Positions 33,271-42,101 are shown, numbered from the stretch's first letter. The stretch is 64,000 nt of DNA from Methanocella paludicola SANAE (GCF_000011005.1 NC_013665.1:1054001-1118000); one strand, 5' to 3'. Made by a program: numbers and translations. Notes: generated by a model from the sequence alone, not told the origin.

Positions 33271-34077
33271 TCAGTGGGCTCCCGCGATGGTTGCCTCTAT
33301 TATCGCCTTCATCTTCAGGGCGTCGTCCTCTTGAAGCGGCGTCTCGCAAATGATCGTGGCATCGATCTTCCTCTCTTTCAGGATTTGTGCCAGCGGCTCG
33401 AACGGCGGCTGGCTGCCCAGGGGCAGGTGCCTGACTTCCCGGCCGTTCTTGTACTCCACGTTCGAGAAGTGCATGTGGAAGTTGTTCTTCTTCACGGGCT
33501 TCAGCTTATCGAAGATGTCCTCGTAGTCGTCTCTGGTTCGGAGCCCTCCGTTAGTTCGGGCGTGTACGTGGGACCAGTCGATCACGATGTCGGTGCCGGG
33601 CACTTCTCTCAGGATATCCAGGTAGTCGTCGACGCTGCCCAGCTCAGGCTCGTCGCCCGTCACCTCGAGGCCGATGAGAGCCTTGATCTTCTCATTTTTC
33701 CTGCTCTCGCTCAGCTCTACCAGGTGCCGCTTGAGAACTTCGGGCTCCTTTTCCCGGGCCGGATGGAATACGACGATCCTCGCGCCCAGCGGATCAGCAA
33801 TACGCAATGACCTCAGTATCCAGTCCTTGCTCTTCTCCTGCGTGGCCTCTTTCTTGCTCGTCAGGTTAATGTAATAGGGCGCATGAACGGACAGCGCCAG
33901 CCCGCATTCCTTAGCTACGGATCCGCTCGCTGGAGCACTGCCAGGTGTCATATAGACGTTCCTGACGAACTGGACTTCCATGGCATCCAGCCCGACGCTG
34001 CACAAATATCGAATGCCCGCCTCGGTCCCCTCGCCCTTCGCATGGTACGGTATCCCGGCAATGCCTATCCTGATCAT
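33271..34077 (-). CDS. Endonuclease IV-like TIM-barrel protein
   Basis: The protein of about 268 residues begins MIRIGIAGIPYHAKGEGT, and its family motifs fit an AP endonuclease/xylose isomerase-like barrel. SVHAPYYINLTSKK is the conserved first His loop, IVVFHPAREK the second, IGLEVTGDEP has the Glu ligand, and VIDWSHVHARTNG, NFHMHFSNVEY and ICETPL hold the later ligands. These His, Glu and Asp residues would bind three Zn ions. The likely role is cutting DNA at abasic sites in repair. The ATG at 34077 is preferred over an upstream GTG because of the matching N-terminus. Confidence 0.85.
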   Translation of the reverse strand: MIRIGIAGIPYHAKGEGTEAGIRYLCSVGLDAMEVQFVRNVYMTPGSAPASGSVAKECGLALSVHAPYYINLTSKKEATQEKSKDWILRSLRIADPLGARIVVFHPAREKEPEVLKRHLVELSESRKNEKIKALIGLEVTGDEPELGSVDDYLDILREVPGTDIVIDWSHVHARTNGGLRTRDDYEDIFDKLKPVKKNNFHMHFSNVEYKNGREVRHLPLGSQPPFEPLAQILKERKIDATIICETPLQEDDALKMKAIIEATIAGAH

Positions 34078-34274
34078 GAAGACTCCGATATAAGGGGGCC
34101 CTACGGCGTTATAAATCCTCTTATTTCCACGTGCGGGCCCGGCCATAAAAGGGGATTATCAGGTATATGCACTACGCTTTCAGCCTAACCGCAGCGCACG
34201 CCCGCGGCTCGCCGTTCATTACGGTCATCACGATTATCACTACGTTCGAGAACTCCTTACCGAGGGTGATAAAA

Positions 34275-34460
34275 ATGGCGGAAGAGAGAAAAGGCGAAAT
34301 GACCGTCGAGGAGGCCGGCCGGAAGGGCGGGCACAAGGGCGGCGAGAAGGTCAAGGAAAAATACGGGCCCGAGTTCTACTCCAAGATTGGCCACAAGGGC
34401 GGCCAGCGTGTAAAGGAGCTCATCAAGGAAGGCGAGAAGGTCGAACGTGAAAAGAAGTAG
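34275..34460 (+). CDS. KGG-repeat small hydrophilic protein
   Basis: The 61-residue protein begins MAEERKGEMTVEEAGRKGG and has the modules KEKYGPEFYSKIGHKGG and a Lys/Glu-rich end. GAGGGTG precedes the ATG. It lies 22 bases before another KGG gene in the same direction and is clearly homologous to it and to 31060-31311. Confidence 0.8.
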   Translation: MAEERKGEMTVEEAGRKGGHKGGEKVKEKYGPEFYSKIGHKGGQRVKELIKEGEKVEREKK

Positions 34461-34482
34461 GCGGGCTTGAGGAGGTAAGGAT

Positions 34483-34683
34483 ATGGCGGAGAAAAAGGAA
34501 AGCAAGGGCGAGATGACCGTCGAGGAGGCGGGCCGGAAGGGCGGCGAAAAGACCGCAAAGACCCACGGGCACGAGTTCTACGAGGAGATCGGGCATAAGG
34601 GCGGCGAGATCGGCGGTAAGAAGGGCGGCCAGCGCGTCAAGGAGCTTATCGAGGAGGGCAAGGAAGCCGAAGAGAAGAAGTAA
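34483..34683 (+). CDS. KGG-repeat small hydrophilic protein
   Basis: The 66-residue protein begins MAEKKESKGEMTVEEAGRKG, with KTHGHEFYEEIGHKGG and IGGKKGGQRVKELIEEGKE. A strong GGAGGTAAGG precedes the ATG. With the gene at 34275 it forms a tandem pair. A T-rich terminator and a long palindrome follow. Confidence 0.82.
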   Translation: MAEKKESKGEMTVEEAGRKGGEKTAKTHGHEFYEEIGHKGGEIGGKKGGQRVKELIEEGKEAEEKK

Positions 34684-34693
34684 ATGCGCCGTA

Positions 34694-34710
34694 TTCTTTT
34701 TTTTATTTTG
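34694..34710 (+). terminator. T-rich terminator after the KGG gene pair
   Basis: TTCTTTTTTTTATTTTG lies 11 bases after the stop of the 34483 gene. It is conserved together with the following palindrome at the 42.8 kb copy, so it may also be part of that repeat. Confidence 0.5.
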
Positions 34711-34720
34711 GATCTTGTGC

Positions 34721-35139
34721 GTTTTGGGATGATAAATTGCTTTTGCCAATGCACATACTCGTTTTTCCGCTATGCCGTCTCGGAGTGGTCCAACCACAGG
34801 GGCACGGAGCGCACAGGAGTTACACAGAGTTATTTATAGGTGGAGGCTCAGAGCGCACGGAGGACGGGTTTATACTTACCTGAGGCACTGAGTTTAACGA
34901 GGCACTGCCGAGGATAAACCGGATAGTTGTTTATTGGTCAACCGTGTCTCAATAAACTCTGTGCCCTGGGTAAGCCAATAAACCGGGCTCTGAGTCCTCT
35001 GAGTCTCAAATTATTAAAAAATAACTCTGTGAAACTCCCGTGCGCTCCGCGCCACTGTGGTTGCTCGAATTCGCATCAGCGAAAAGGACACTCAACGAAG
35101 GCATAACATTAAATGGTTAGAAAATGTTTATCCCAAAAC
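34721..35139. repeat. Long imperfect palindrome (CTCTGTG family, copy A)
   Basis: GTTTTGGGAT at 34721-34730 is inverted at 35130-35139. Inside are matching words such as AACCACAGGGGCACGGAGCG against the inverse CGCTCCGCGCCACTGTGGTT. Other words are GAGGCACTG, GTTTATTGGTCAACCG and CTCTGTGCC. The centre around 34900-34960 includes GAGGATAAACCGG. It fills the gap between the KGG gene and the ABC ATPase, and no gene is present. Copy B at 42834-43230 matches it over its whole length, including the flanking T-run. Confidence 0.88.
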
Positions 35140-35152
35140 CACGGATGAGTCT

Positions 35153-36388
35153 TTATTTTATCATTTTGAGTTTTTCAAGCATCTGCTCTCCGGTATTTAC
35201 TGTGGCGGCACCTGAGGCCTTGATCCTGTCCAGGAGGGCCGTCGCAACACCATTCGTAAAATCCCTCGGCACATCCTTTTCGACCATGATGACGGGCGTT
35301 CCCGCCTCAAGGACGGCCTCAAGGTTCTTGAGATTGCCACTTCCGAACGGGACGTCAGAGATCACGATAATGTCGGCCTTTTTCATCAGGCCGACCACTT
35401 CGGAGTATGCCTCGGGTGTGATGGGCGAGAACGGGGCCTCGCTCACCGCATGGATATTAAGCTGCGAGGCGGTCTCATAGTCCGAGTCGAGCACGTTGAG
35501 GGCGCCCGTGGTCACGCTATAGCCGCCCGACCTGAGCAGGTACATGAGCTGTGTGCCGGTGCCGGCTCCGCAGACGAGGTGTACGGTGCGGCCGTTAGAG
35601 GTCCCCGCGGACTCCAGCGCGTTGAGTAATGTAACATAAAGGTAGCCGGTCAGGGGGTGCTTTTTCACCATGACGTTCGCCCTGAACGCCATGCGGATAT
35701 TCTCCCGGGTGATAACGTCGTCAGGGCCGCCCGTGGCCAGTATCTTATTATTGAAGAGCAGGATGAGCCGGTCGCAGTAACGGGCCGCCAGGTTGAGGTC
35801 GTGCAGTATGATGATGACGACGAGGCCGCGCTCGTTCTTCAGCCTTTCCACGAGGTCAAGGATCTCTATCTGGTGGTTGATGTCCAGGTGGGATACGGGC
35901 TCGTCCAGCAGGAGCACGGACGGCTGCTGGGCAAGCGCCCTGGCGATGATGACCCGCTGCCGCTCGCCGCCGCTTAGCTCCACGAACGGCCTCTCCCGGA
36001 GGTGCCACGTGTTCGTGAGCATCATCGCTTCCCTCGCGATGCCGGCGTCCTTCAGGCCTTCGATCTCGAACCGGCTCATGTGGGGATTACGGCCCATAAG
36101 GACGACCTCGAGGCAGGTGAAGTCGAAATCGATGTTCGTGTCCTGGGGAACGACCGCCATGTGCCGTGCCAGCTCCTTAGGCGAATATCGCTCCAGCTCC
36201 TTTCCGCATAGGACGACCTTGCCCGATGAGGGCTTCAGGATCTTGCTGAGCGTCTTCAGCATCGTGGACTTGCCGCTCCCGTTGGGGCCGAGGATGCCGA
36301 TGCACTCGCCCTTTTCGGCGCTGAAGGTGACGTTGTCGAGCACTTTGGCCGTGCCGTAGTTAAAGGAAAGGCTCTCGATGTCCAGCAT
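35153..36388 (-). CDS. FecE/BtuD-type ABC ATPase with extra C-terminal domain
   Basis: The 411-residue protein has an N-terminal ATPase of about 255 residues (Walker A GPNGSGKS, signature LSGGERQRVI, Walker B SVLLLDEPVSHLDI). A further domain of about 150 residues follows. It begins RTVHLVCGAGTGTQLMYLLR, has a Rossmann-like look, and contains IVISDVPFGSGNLKNLEAVL. Some archaeal corrinoid transport ATPases carry such an extension, possibly for ligand or corrinoid-salvage linkage. It starts 2 bases after the end of the permease gene. No binding protein gene is adjacent, so the SBP at 21122 or one elsewhere must serve. Confidence 0.85.
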   Translation of the reverse strand: MLDIESLSFNYGTAKVLDNVTFSAEKGECIGILGPNGSGKSTMLKTLSKILKPSSGKVVLCGKELERYSPKELARHMAVVPQDTNIDFDFTCLEVVLMGRNPHMSRFEIEGLKDAGIAREAMMLTNTWHLRERPFVELSGGERQRVIIARALAQQPSVLLLDEPVSHLDINHQIEILDLVERLKNERGLVVIIILHDLNLAARYCDRLILLFNNKILATGGPDDVITRENIRMAFRANVMVKKHPLTGYLYVTLLNALESAGTSNGRTVHLVCGAGTGTQLMYLLRSGGYSVTTGALNVLDSDYETASQLNIHAVSEAPFSPITPEAYSEVVGLMKKADIIVISDVPFGSGNLKNLEAVLEAGTPVIMVEKDVPRDFTNGVATALLDRIKASGAATVNTGEQMLEKLKMIK

Positions 36389-36390
36389 GC

Positions 36391-37473
36391 CTATGTCACG
36401 CTCTTTTTCTTTCTGGTCAAAAGGTAGACGAAGAACGGCGCCCCGATGAGCGCCGTGATGATGCCGACGGGTACCTCGGTCGGCTGGATGATAATGCGCG
36501 AGAACGTGTCAGCCAGCGTTAAAAACATTGCGCCCGCCATGATGGAGGACGGGATCAGGATGCGGTGGTCCGGCCCCACGATGAGACGCATGATATGGGG
36601 AATGACGAGGCCGACGAAGCCTATGATCCCGCTCACCGAGACCGCCGCGGCCGTTATGAGCGACATGAGGGCCATGATGCCGGCCTTGATCACCTGGACG
36701 TTCGTCCCTAAATGCGCGGCCGCTTCGTCGCCCAGCAGCAGCGTGTTGAGGTCCCTCGAAAAGGCGAAGATGATGAAGCTGCCGAGGAGCGCCATGGGGA
36801 GCATGAGCCAGATATCGTTCCAGCTTCCATTCCACAGGGCCCCCATCACCCAGTAGACGATCTGGCTGAGCGAGTGGCCGCCGATGTACATCAAGAACGA
36901 GGTGACCGCCGAAAAGAACGCAGATACGGCGATACCTGAGAGGAGCAGCGTCTCGACGGGCAGCTTCCCTCCCGACCGGGCGATGTTGAACACGAGGAAA
37001 GCAGCGAGCAGGCCGCCTATGAACGAGCCAAGCTGCATGGCCCCGAATTCGAGCGGTATTAATGGCAGCGTAACGGCCATGCCCGCAAAGCCGAAGACGA
37101 TAATGGCCGTCGCCCCGAATGCGGCGCCGGACGATACGCCCAGTATGTACGGGTCGGCCATCGGGTTCTTGAAGATGGCCTGGGCGGCCGTGCCGGCGAC
37201 GGCGAGCGTCGCCCCGACCAGCAGGCCCAGGATGACCCTGGGCAGCCTTACGACCATTATGATGCCCGCCTCGCCGTCTGTCCAGGTCTTCTGGATGTGA
37301 ATGTGATCGGATAGATACGGTATCTTAGATACGGCGTCGGAAATGATGATGAGCGCCACCTTGTCGACGCCGATGCTGGCGGGCCCGACGGCAGTGGCGA
37401 TGACCACGACGCACAATAATAGCACGAATAGCACAATGAGGATGACCGCCCACCTGAACAGCTTTTTATCCAT
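36391..37473 (-). CDS. FecCD/BtuC-type ABC permease
   Basis: The 360-residue protein has about ten helices with the family words VVRLPRVILGLLVGATLAVA, IFKNPMADPYILGVSSG and GLVIPHIMRLIVGPDHR. It pairs with the ATPase at 35153. Uptake of corrinoid or iron chelate is likely. It is a paralogue of the permease at 20048-21109, sharing the overall helix plan. Confidence 0.9.
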   Translation of the reverse strand: MDKKLFRWAVILIVLFVLLLCVVVIATAVGPASIGVDKVALIIISDAVSKIPYLSDHIHIQKTWTDGEAGIIMVVRLPRVILGLLVGATLAVAGTAAQAIFKNPMADPYILGVSSGAAFGATAIIVFGFAGMAVTLPLIPLEFGAMQLGSFIGGLLAAFLVFNIARSGGKLPVETLLLSGIAVSAFFSAVTSFLMYIGGHSLSQIVYWVMGALWNGSWNDIWLMLPMALLGSFIIFAFSRDLNTLLLGDEAAAHLGTNVQVIKAGIMALMSLITAAAVSVSGIIGFVGLVIPHIMRLIVGPDHRILIPSSIMAGAMFLTLADTFSRIIIQPTEVPVGIITALIGAPFFVYLLTRKKKSVT

Positions 37474-37630
37474 GGACCCACCGTTAGTTAAATAAAATTG
37501 ATTATTCTCAACTTTACTTTATAATGTTGCCTGACCGATAAATAATTATTGCCTGCATAAGCATATGCCTGGCCCATAGTTGGACGTTCCGGCGAGAAAT
37601 GATTTATACGCTCATGCCAAACATTTGCTC

Positions 37631-38242
37631 ATGCCTTTAAAAGAGAAGCCGGCCGATGCCACGCCCGACGTGCTTGTCATAGATGATCCTCAGGACATCC
37701 GGCTGATCTTCAGCGAGAAGCACAACATGGTCCTGAAGCTGGTCGTGGAAAAAGAGATGTCCATCTCCGACATCGCCCGGTCTCTCGGGATAAATCCCGG
37801 CTCCGCCCATTATTATCTCAAGGAGCTGGAAAAGCACGGCCTGGTAAAGCAGGTGAGGTCAGAGGTCAAGGGCGGCGTCGTTAAAAAGTATTACCGCGCT
37901 GCCGCCCGGCGTATTCTCATGGATACGCCCGATTTTAACCGGCCCCAGTCGTCTATCCCGTCGGCGGACTTGACCGAGCATCTTCTCAGGTCGGTCGAAT
38001 ACCTGGGCTATTACGTCCGGCCCGAGGACGTCGAAGACGCGAAGGACCTGCTTTTACGGTATGATAACCGCGTGAAGGAAATGGTGTTCGACCTGGAGAA
38101 GTTGGGCCTGGGAAACGTGGAGGATAACGCCATCACGCTCCAGAACGCGTATTACCTGTTATTGAGCATTCGCTCGAAAAACGACCCCGAGATGGCCCGG
38201 ATCTATAGCGAGTTCGATAAGCTGTTCCTTCGATGCGAATGA
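37631..38242 (+). CDS. Winged-helix (ArsR-like) transcriptional regulator
   Basis: The protein of about 203 residues has a winged helix near residues 30-105, with SISDIARSLGINPGSAHYYL as the recognition unit and KGGVVKKYYRAAAR as the wing. The remainder is helical and acidic, with no cysteine metal site. A TATA-like TTTATA lies about 30 bases before the ATG at 37631, so the message may be leaderless; a TTG at 37580 is an alternative. It is divergent from the permease-ATPase pair and may control it. Confidence 0.75.
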   Translation: MPLKEKPADATPDVLVIDDPQDIRLIFSEKHNMVLKLVVEKEMSISDIARSLGINPGSAHYYLKELEKHGLVKQVRSEVKGGVVKKYYRAAARRILMDTPDFNRPQSSIPSADLTEHLLRSVEYLGYYVRPEDVEDAKDLLLRYDNRVKEMVFDLEKLGLGNVEDNAITLQNAYYLLLSIRSKNDPEMARIYSEFDKLFLRCE

Positions 38243-38367
38243 CCGGCCTTTAACTTTCTTAAATGTTTGCCCGGCAATAAAAAGCGCATAACATGTGTCT
38301 TTATTTGCTTATTTTGTGCCTAATGTTTTAGTAAGGGCCGATAGTACCTTTTGTCTGGAGGGGTAAT

Positions 38368-38835
38368 ATGGTGAGGATAAGGGCGCTGCCCATCGCAGCC
38401 TGCCTTATTATAAGTCTGTCTTTAGTTTCAGTCCCTTGCGGTGCCATTTCTTTGGGTGCCGGGATCTTGTTCGATAAACACATCGGTGATACGATCAACT
38501 TCAACTTCGGGAAGACTATCGGCGTCGGTAATTCCGCTTTCGGCATTGCCGGCCTGAACGTGGCGGTTTCCTGGGGCGCGGACTATGACCTTGCGGCCAT
38601 GGCCGGGTACCCGTATGGTTACGGCGGCGTCGGCTCCGTTACTCAGGGCGACATGGGCTATAACCTGGGCGTTACGGTGGATGCCGTGCAGGGTGCCGGC
38701 TTTAACGGCGCCGCGTGGGGCGTGCCCGTCGTTGAGCAGGATATTACCACTACGCACTTCGGCCAGGCTATCGCCGAGAGCGCTCAGATCAGCGATACGC
38801 AGGTGGCTTTCCCGTTCTCTGCCGGATATATTTGA
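38368..38835 (+). CDS. Small secreted Gly-rich protein of unknown function
   Basis: The 155-residue protein has a signal peptide ending near VPCGAIS. A Gly/Ala-rich, beta-like body follows (GDTINFNFGKTIGVGN, YPYGYGGVGSVTQG) with an aromatic end FSAGYI. A GGAGGGG lies before the ATG. It resembles the secreted proteins at 40059 and 40658 in size, signal, low charge and aromatic C-terminus, though alignment is weak. No enzyme motif is seen. Confidence 0.7.
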   Translation: MVRIRALPIAACLIISLSLVSVPCGAISLGAGILFDKHIGDTINFNFGKTIGVGNSAFGIAGLNVAVSWGADYDLAAMAGYPYGYGGVGSVTQGDMGYNLGVTVDAVQGAGFNGAAWGVPVVEQDITTTHFGQAIAESAQISDTQVAFPFSAGYI

Positions 38836-38929
38836 TATTTTGTATCTGGGGCTTTTGCCCCTTTTTTAAATTTTATGCCGGGTTTAATTTCCATTATCTC
38901 ACTCGCACATCAAAGACCGCGAAGCTGGT

Positions 38930-39918
38930 TAAGTTCGCGAAGACTGTTTCGAGCCCTAAGACCGCCAAGCTTACGCGAAGACCGCGAAGATAATTTAAAA
39001 TTTGAATTATGCAAAATTTTGGATAACTAATGTTGTCAGTTATCTCACTACCCTGTACTATGGTTTATTTTCCTTTTACTGTTCATAGTTTGCGACAGAC
39101 TTACAGCGTCATGGTTTTGAACCACAAAGGCACGACCAGTAGTTACGTATTTGTTTTGCAATAGTATATCCTTGTTAGCGTCTTTCGCTGGGATGGTTCG
39201 GTTTTACAACACGAAGACACAAATTTCTTTTTTAGAGTTTTAACACTAAATCGTGAAGACACTGTAAACACAATTAAGCCATGAAAACTCAAAGCCTCTA
39301 TTAAGCGAATTAAGCCGCTAAAACACGGCTATCAAGACACGAACGAATGACGTAAATCACGAAGTGCCACCAAACTAAGACAAAAAGTAAACGCCATACC
39401 AGCTTCCATTCGCCTGCTTACCAGATCATTACCGGTTAAGATTTTTAACCTTAACAACGCCCGCTATAACAATAGTTAATCTATTTGTCTTATTTTTGTG
39501 GCACTTCGTGGCTTAAGTCGTTCGTTCGTGTCTTGATAGCCGTGGCCTTGGTGTTCTAATTCGCTTAATAGGGGTTTCATGGTTTCATGACTTAATTGTG
39601 TTTACAGTGCCTTCATGATTTAGTGTTCGTAAAATCTAAAAAGAATTTTGTGTCTTCGTGTCTGAAACCGAAGGGCCGTACGTGAGACGCATCGAATCAG
39701 ATCGATTAAAAAAGCGAACACGGAACTAGTGGCGACATCACAGAGATTCAGTAAGATTTTTTTAAATGTAAGATACCAGGCTCACAAAGGTAGCGCCTAA
39801 ATTTAAATTAATAAGGTAAAAATCCTATATTTATCTTTTTTATAGTTAGTCTTCGCGGTCTTTGCGCAAGCTTCGCGATCTTCGGGCTCGAAATAGTCTT
39901 CGGGGACTTGCTCTTCTT
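38930..39918. repeat. Nested large palindrome, outer arms about 65 bases
   Basis: The left outer arm at about 38930-38992 contains TTTCGAGCCC, AAGCTTACGCG and AAGACCGCGAAGA. The right arm at about 39847-39918 is its inverse (CTTCGCGGTCTTTGCGCAAG, then GGGCTCGAAATAG). The arms are about 850 bases apart and enclose a second inverted repeat at 39197-39672. The whole 38836-40058 gap shows no convincing gene. Confidence 0.8.
39197..39672. repeat. Inner imperfect palindrome (CACGAAGACAC words)
   Basis: The arm starting TTCGGTTTTACAACACGAAG at 39197 is inverted, with small gaps, as the arm ending CTTCGTGTCTGAAACCGAA at 39672. Inner arms are AAGCGAATTAAG, CTATCAAGACACGAACGAA and AAGTGCCACCA, each with an inverse in the right half. 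The style is like the CACGAA family at 1.0 and 50.2 kb but without the GGTCGGTATCACGAA ends. Confidence 0.8.
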
Positions 39919-40058
39919 AGCGGGCTTAAAACCCGGGCGATTCTAAAAGCTTATAGGCAGATAATCAACGATAACCTCTAATAAAATAAGGTATGGCGAG
40001 GGTAGGCCCCCAAGAAGCCCGCCCCGACCACCGAAGCACATTCCGGGCGTAGCGCCGC

Positions 40059-40427
40059 TTACATGAAGCCCATCGAAGGCACCGGCGAGCCGCCGATACT
40101 CAGCCACGGGTAGGCGAACTGGGCGAACTGCTCCTGGTTCTGGAAAGCGATCTGGCTCAGCGTGCTCGTCGCGTCGGCGTTCTGCAGGATCGTGGGGAAC
40201 GAGAACCCGAGACTACTCGTACAGCTACTCAGGGTCGACGGGAACGAGATCTCGGCCGATTCCACGTCGGTAGCCTCCTGGAACATCGACTGGAAGCTCG
40301 TCAGCGAATTTTTCTCGACCATGGACGGGAAACCCCAGGACATGGGCACGAGGGACGCATGGGACGGCATCGCCAGGAACGCGATGAGCCCGATAGTAAG
40401 TGCAGTCAATACTAGTCTTTTTAACAT
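40059..40427 (-). CDS. Small secreted protein of unknown function
   Basis: The 122-residue protein begins MLKRLVLTALTIGLIAF with a signal peptide ending MPSHAS. The mature part starts LVPMSWGFPSMVEKNSLTSF and ends SPVPSMGFM; it has two cysteines and almost no charge. GGAGGGT lies before this ATG, so it is preferred over an upstream one. It shares the signal, the S(W/F)GFP word after cleavage and the aromatic end with the next gene at 40658, so they are likely paralogues. Function unknown. Confidence 0.72.
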   Translation of the reverse strand: MLKRLVLTALTIGLIAFLAMPSHASLVPMSWGFPSMVEKNSLTSFQSMFQEATDVESAEISFPSTLSSCTSSLGFSFPTILQNADATSTLSQIAFQNQEQFAQFAYPWLSIGGSPVPSMGFM

Positions 40428-40657
40428 AATATTACCCTCCTCAGATAGAAGAGTACGGTAGACATTTACTAATAAATTAGTGACTTTATACACATCTTTA
40501 AGGTCAATTTATTGATTTTTAACTAGCCCTTAAAGGTTTAAAACAATTTATTGGACGTATCCTGTTTCATTCTTGGTCAAGCGATTAAAAAATAAAAAAA
40601 GCGTTTTTACTGAGTGGGTTGTTTAAAAGGGGAGAGTAGTTGAGTAAGGGCTTTTAT

Positions 40658-41104
40658 CTACCACCCGAAGCCGAAGCCCGGCAGCGATACATCGCCGACG
40701 CCAACGAACGGGTACGAGAACTCAGCGAACTCGTTGGTCTGCGCGAAGTCGGTGTGCGTGACTTCCTGGGTCTGCTCGACCGTCTGGCTAATGGACGGGA
40801 ATGCCAGGTTCACCGGGCCAAAAGGCAGCACGTTGGATGAACCGCTTACGCTGACTCCATCCAGGGCGACGTCACCGACAGTGGAGCCGAGCGTGGTGCC
40901 GTCGCTAAAGATCGGGAAGTCTATGTTAACCGTCTCGAAGTCCGTAGCGAACGCAGTGTCCTGGTTGAAAGCAGAAGTATTGCCACTCTGCACGATCACC
41001 GGGAACCCGAACGAGGTCGATACCAGGTTTGCGCTGGACATGCCGGCGAAGGCCAGGCAGACCAGGGCCAGGGTTGCCATTATTCCTAAAAAGTTTGTTC
41101 TCAT
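40658..41104 (-). CDS. Small secreted protein, paralogue of 40059
   Basis: The 148-residue protein has a signal peptide (to about residue 26) and begins its mature part with NLVSTSFGFPVIVQSGNTSAFN, here split for length as NLVSTSFGFP and VIVQSGNTSAFN. It has FAEFSYPFVGVGD near the end and stops with GFGFGW. The corresponding words in 40059 are SWGFPSMVEK, QFAQFAYPWLSIGG and SMGFM. A GGAGGG site precedes the ATG. Such low-charge, aromatic-ended secreted proteins might assemble on the surface, but this is a guess. Confidence 0.72.
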   Translation of the reverse strand: MRTNFLGIMATLALVCLAFAGMSSANLVSTSFGFPVIVQSGNTSAFNQDTAFATDFETVNIDFPIFSDGTTLGSTVGDVALDGVSVSGSSNVLPFGPVNLAFPSISQTVEQTQEVTHTDFAQTNEFAEFSYPFVGVGDVSLPGFGFGW

Positions 41105-41253
41105 TGTATTACCCTCCTCTAAACGTGGGATACTATTGGCTCAACCTAATAGGTTCGTGTGCAAAAGTGCAGTTAGAACGTGAAAATTAAGGATTCAAAA
41201 TATCGATTAAAAGTTTGAATTAATTTAAGCGTTCTGCGATACGATTTTTGGGT

Positions 41254-41448
41254 TTACCTTCCTCTGAGGCTCTCGTCGATATCCATATGCGTGCCGCAGT
41301 CCGGGCACCTGTCGTCGTACGTTACCGTGGGCAGTTCACCGTCGAGGCGGCTCCTGAGGGACGTGTTCTGGCCCATGCCCAGCGCTACCCTGGTAACGCC
41401 GCACTGCGAGCATTTTAGTGGTACGTCGAGTAGCTTGATGTATGCCAT
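41254..41448 (-). CDS. Small double zinc-ribbon-type protein
   Basis: The 64-residue protein begins MAYIKLLDVPLKCSQCGVTR and has a second pair CPDCGTHMDI near the end. The four cysteines would hold one zinc ion in a rubredoxin-like ribbon. The ATG at 41448 is used because earlier sequence is AT-rich and non-coding in character. Function unknown; small zinc ribbons are common nucleic-acid binders in archaea. Confidence 0.65.
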   Translation of the reverse strand: MAYIKLLDVPLKCSQCGVTRVALGMGQNTSLRSRLDGELPTVTYDDRCPDCGTHMDIDESLRGR

Positions 41449-41558
41449 AATAAAGAATTTGTCCGCCGCTTTAAAAAGCATTATCAAATAAAATAACGCC
41501 GGACTGCTTGCCTTAACTGCGCATATTACCGGTTTTGCCCATGCGGGACAAGACCATA

Positions 41559-41568
41559 AATTTAAATA
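41559..41568 (+). promoter_or_regulatory. TATA box of tRNA-Leu
   Basis: AATTTAAATA is a good archaeal TATA box. The transcript start would lie near 41590, about 30 bases before the mature tRNA 5' end, leaving a short leader to be removed by RNase P. Confidence 0.6.
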
Positions 41569-41619
41569 CACGAAAGCCCAAATTGGGGAAAGCCGGAAGG
41601 CGAAAATGGTTTTTGTAAT

Positions 41620-41704
41620 GCTGGGATAGCCAAGTCAGGTCAACGGCGACAGACTCAAGATCTGTTCCTGTAGAGGTTCTCCGGTTCGAATCCGGATCCC
41701 AGCA
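41620..41704 (+). tRNA. tRNA-Leu (anticodon CAA)
   Basis: The 85-base sequence folds as a class II tRNA. The acceptor stem GCTGGGA pairs with TCCCAGC and A is the discriminator base. The anticodon stem CAGA/TCTG carries the loop CTCAAGA with anticodon CAA. A long variable arm TCCTGTAGAGGT, and the T arm CCGGTTCGAATCCGG, complete it. The 3' CCA is not encoded. No intron is seen. It reads the leucine codon UUG. Confidence 0.95.
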
Positions 41705-41837
41705 CTTTTGTTATATTATCGGGGTACCTCTTAAGCATCAGGCCTGTATTTTTACCATAATTCCGAAATCAACGGAATATATCATACGTTTACCGGATGG
41801 TTGTATTTATATCCCTTGAGAAATAAATTAAGGAATT

Positions 41838-42101
41838 ATGAAACGCTCTCTGGAAAACTCTCTCGAGCTATCCCGGAAAATTTCAAATAACCTGCCCGAC
41901 CTGGAAGTAAGCTTCGACCTGATAAGGAAAGATGACAAACTATATTCTAAAGCCAAAGAGATGGAGCGCCATCTGGCCGACGCTCACGACCTGCTGTGGG
42001 ACATGAAGCTCGGGCTGATCGGCATCCAGGGTAAAAGATCAAAGCCGGCGGGCGAAAAAAAGAGGCGGGGCAGGCCCCCAAAGAAAAAAACTATCGAATA
42101 A
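41838..42101 (+). CDS. Small protein with a C-terminal AT-hook-like motif
   Basis: The 87-residue protein is helical and charged for about 60 residues (RHLADAHDLLWDMKLG) and ends in KKRRGRPPKKK. RGRPP with flanking lysines is the AT-hook, which binds the minor groove of AT-rich DNA. A nucleoid or regulatory role is possible. It is convergent with the winged-helix gene at 42114. Confidence 0.68.
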   Translation: MKRSLENSLELSRKISNNLPDLEVSFDLIRKDDKLYSKAKEMERHLADAHDLLWDMKLGLIGIQGKRSKPAGEKKRRGRPPKKKTIE

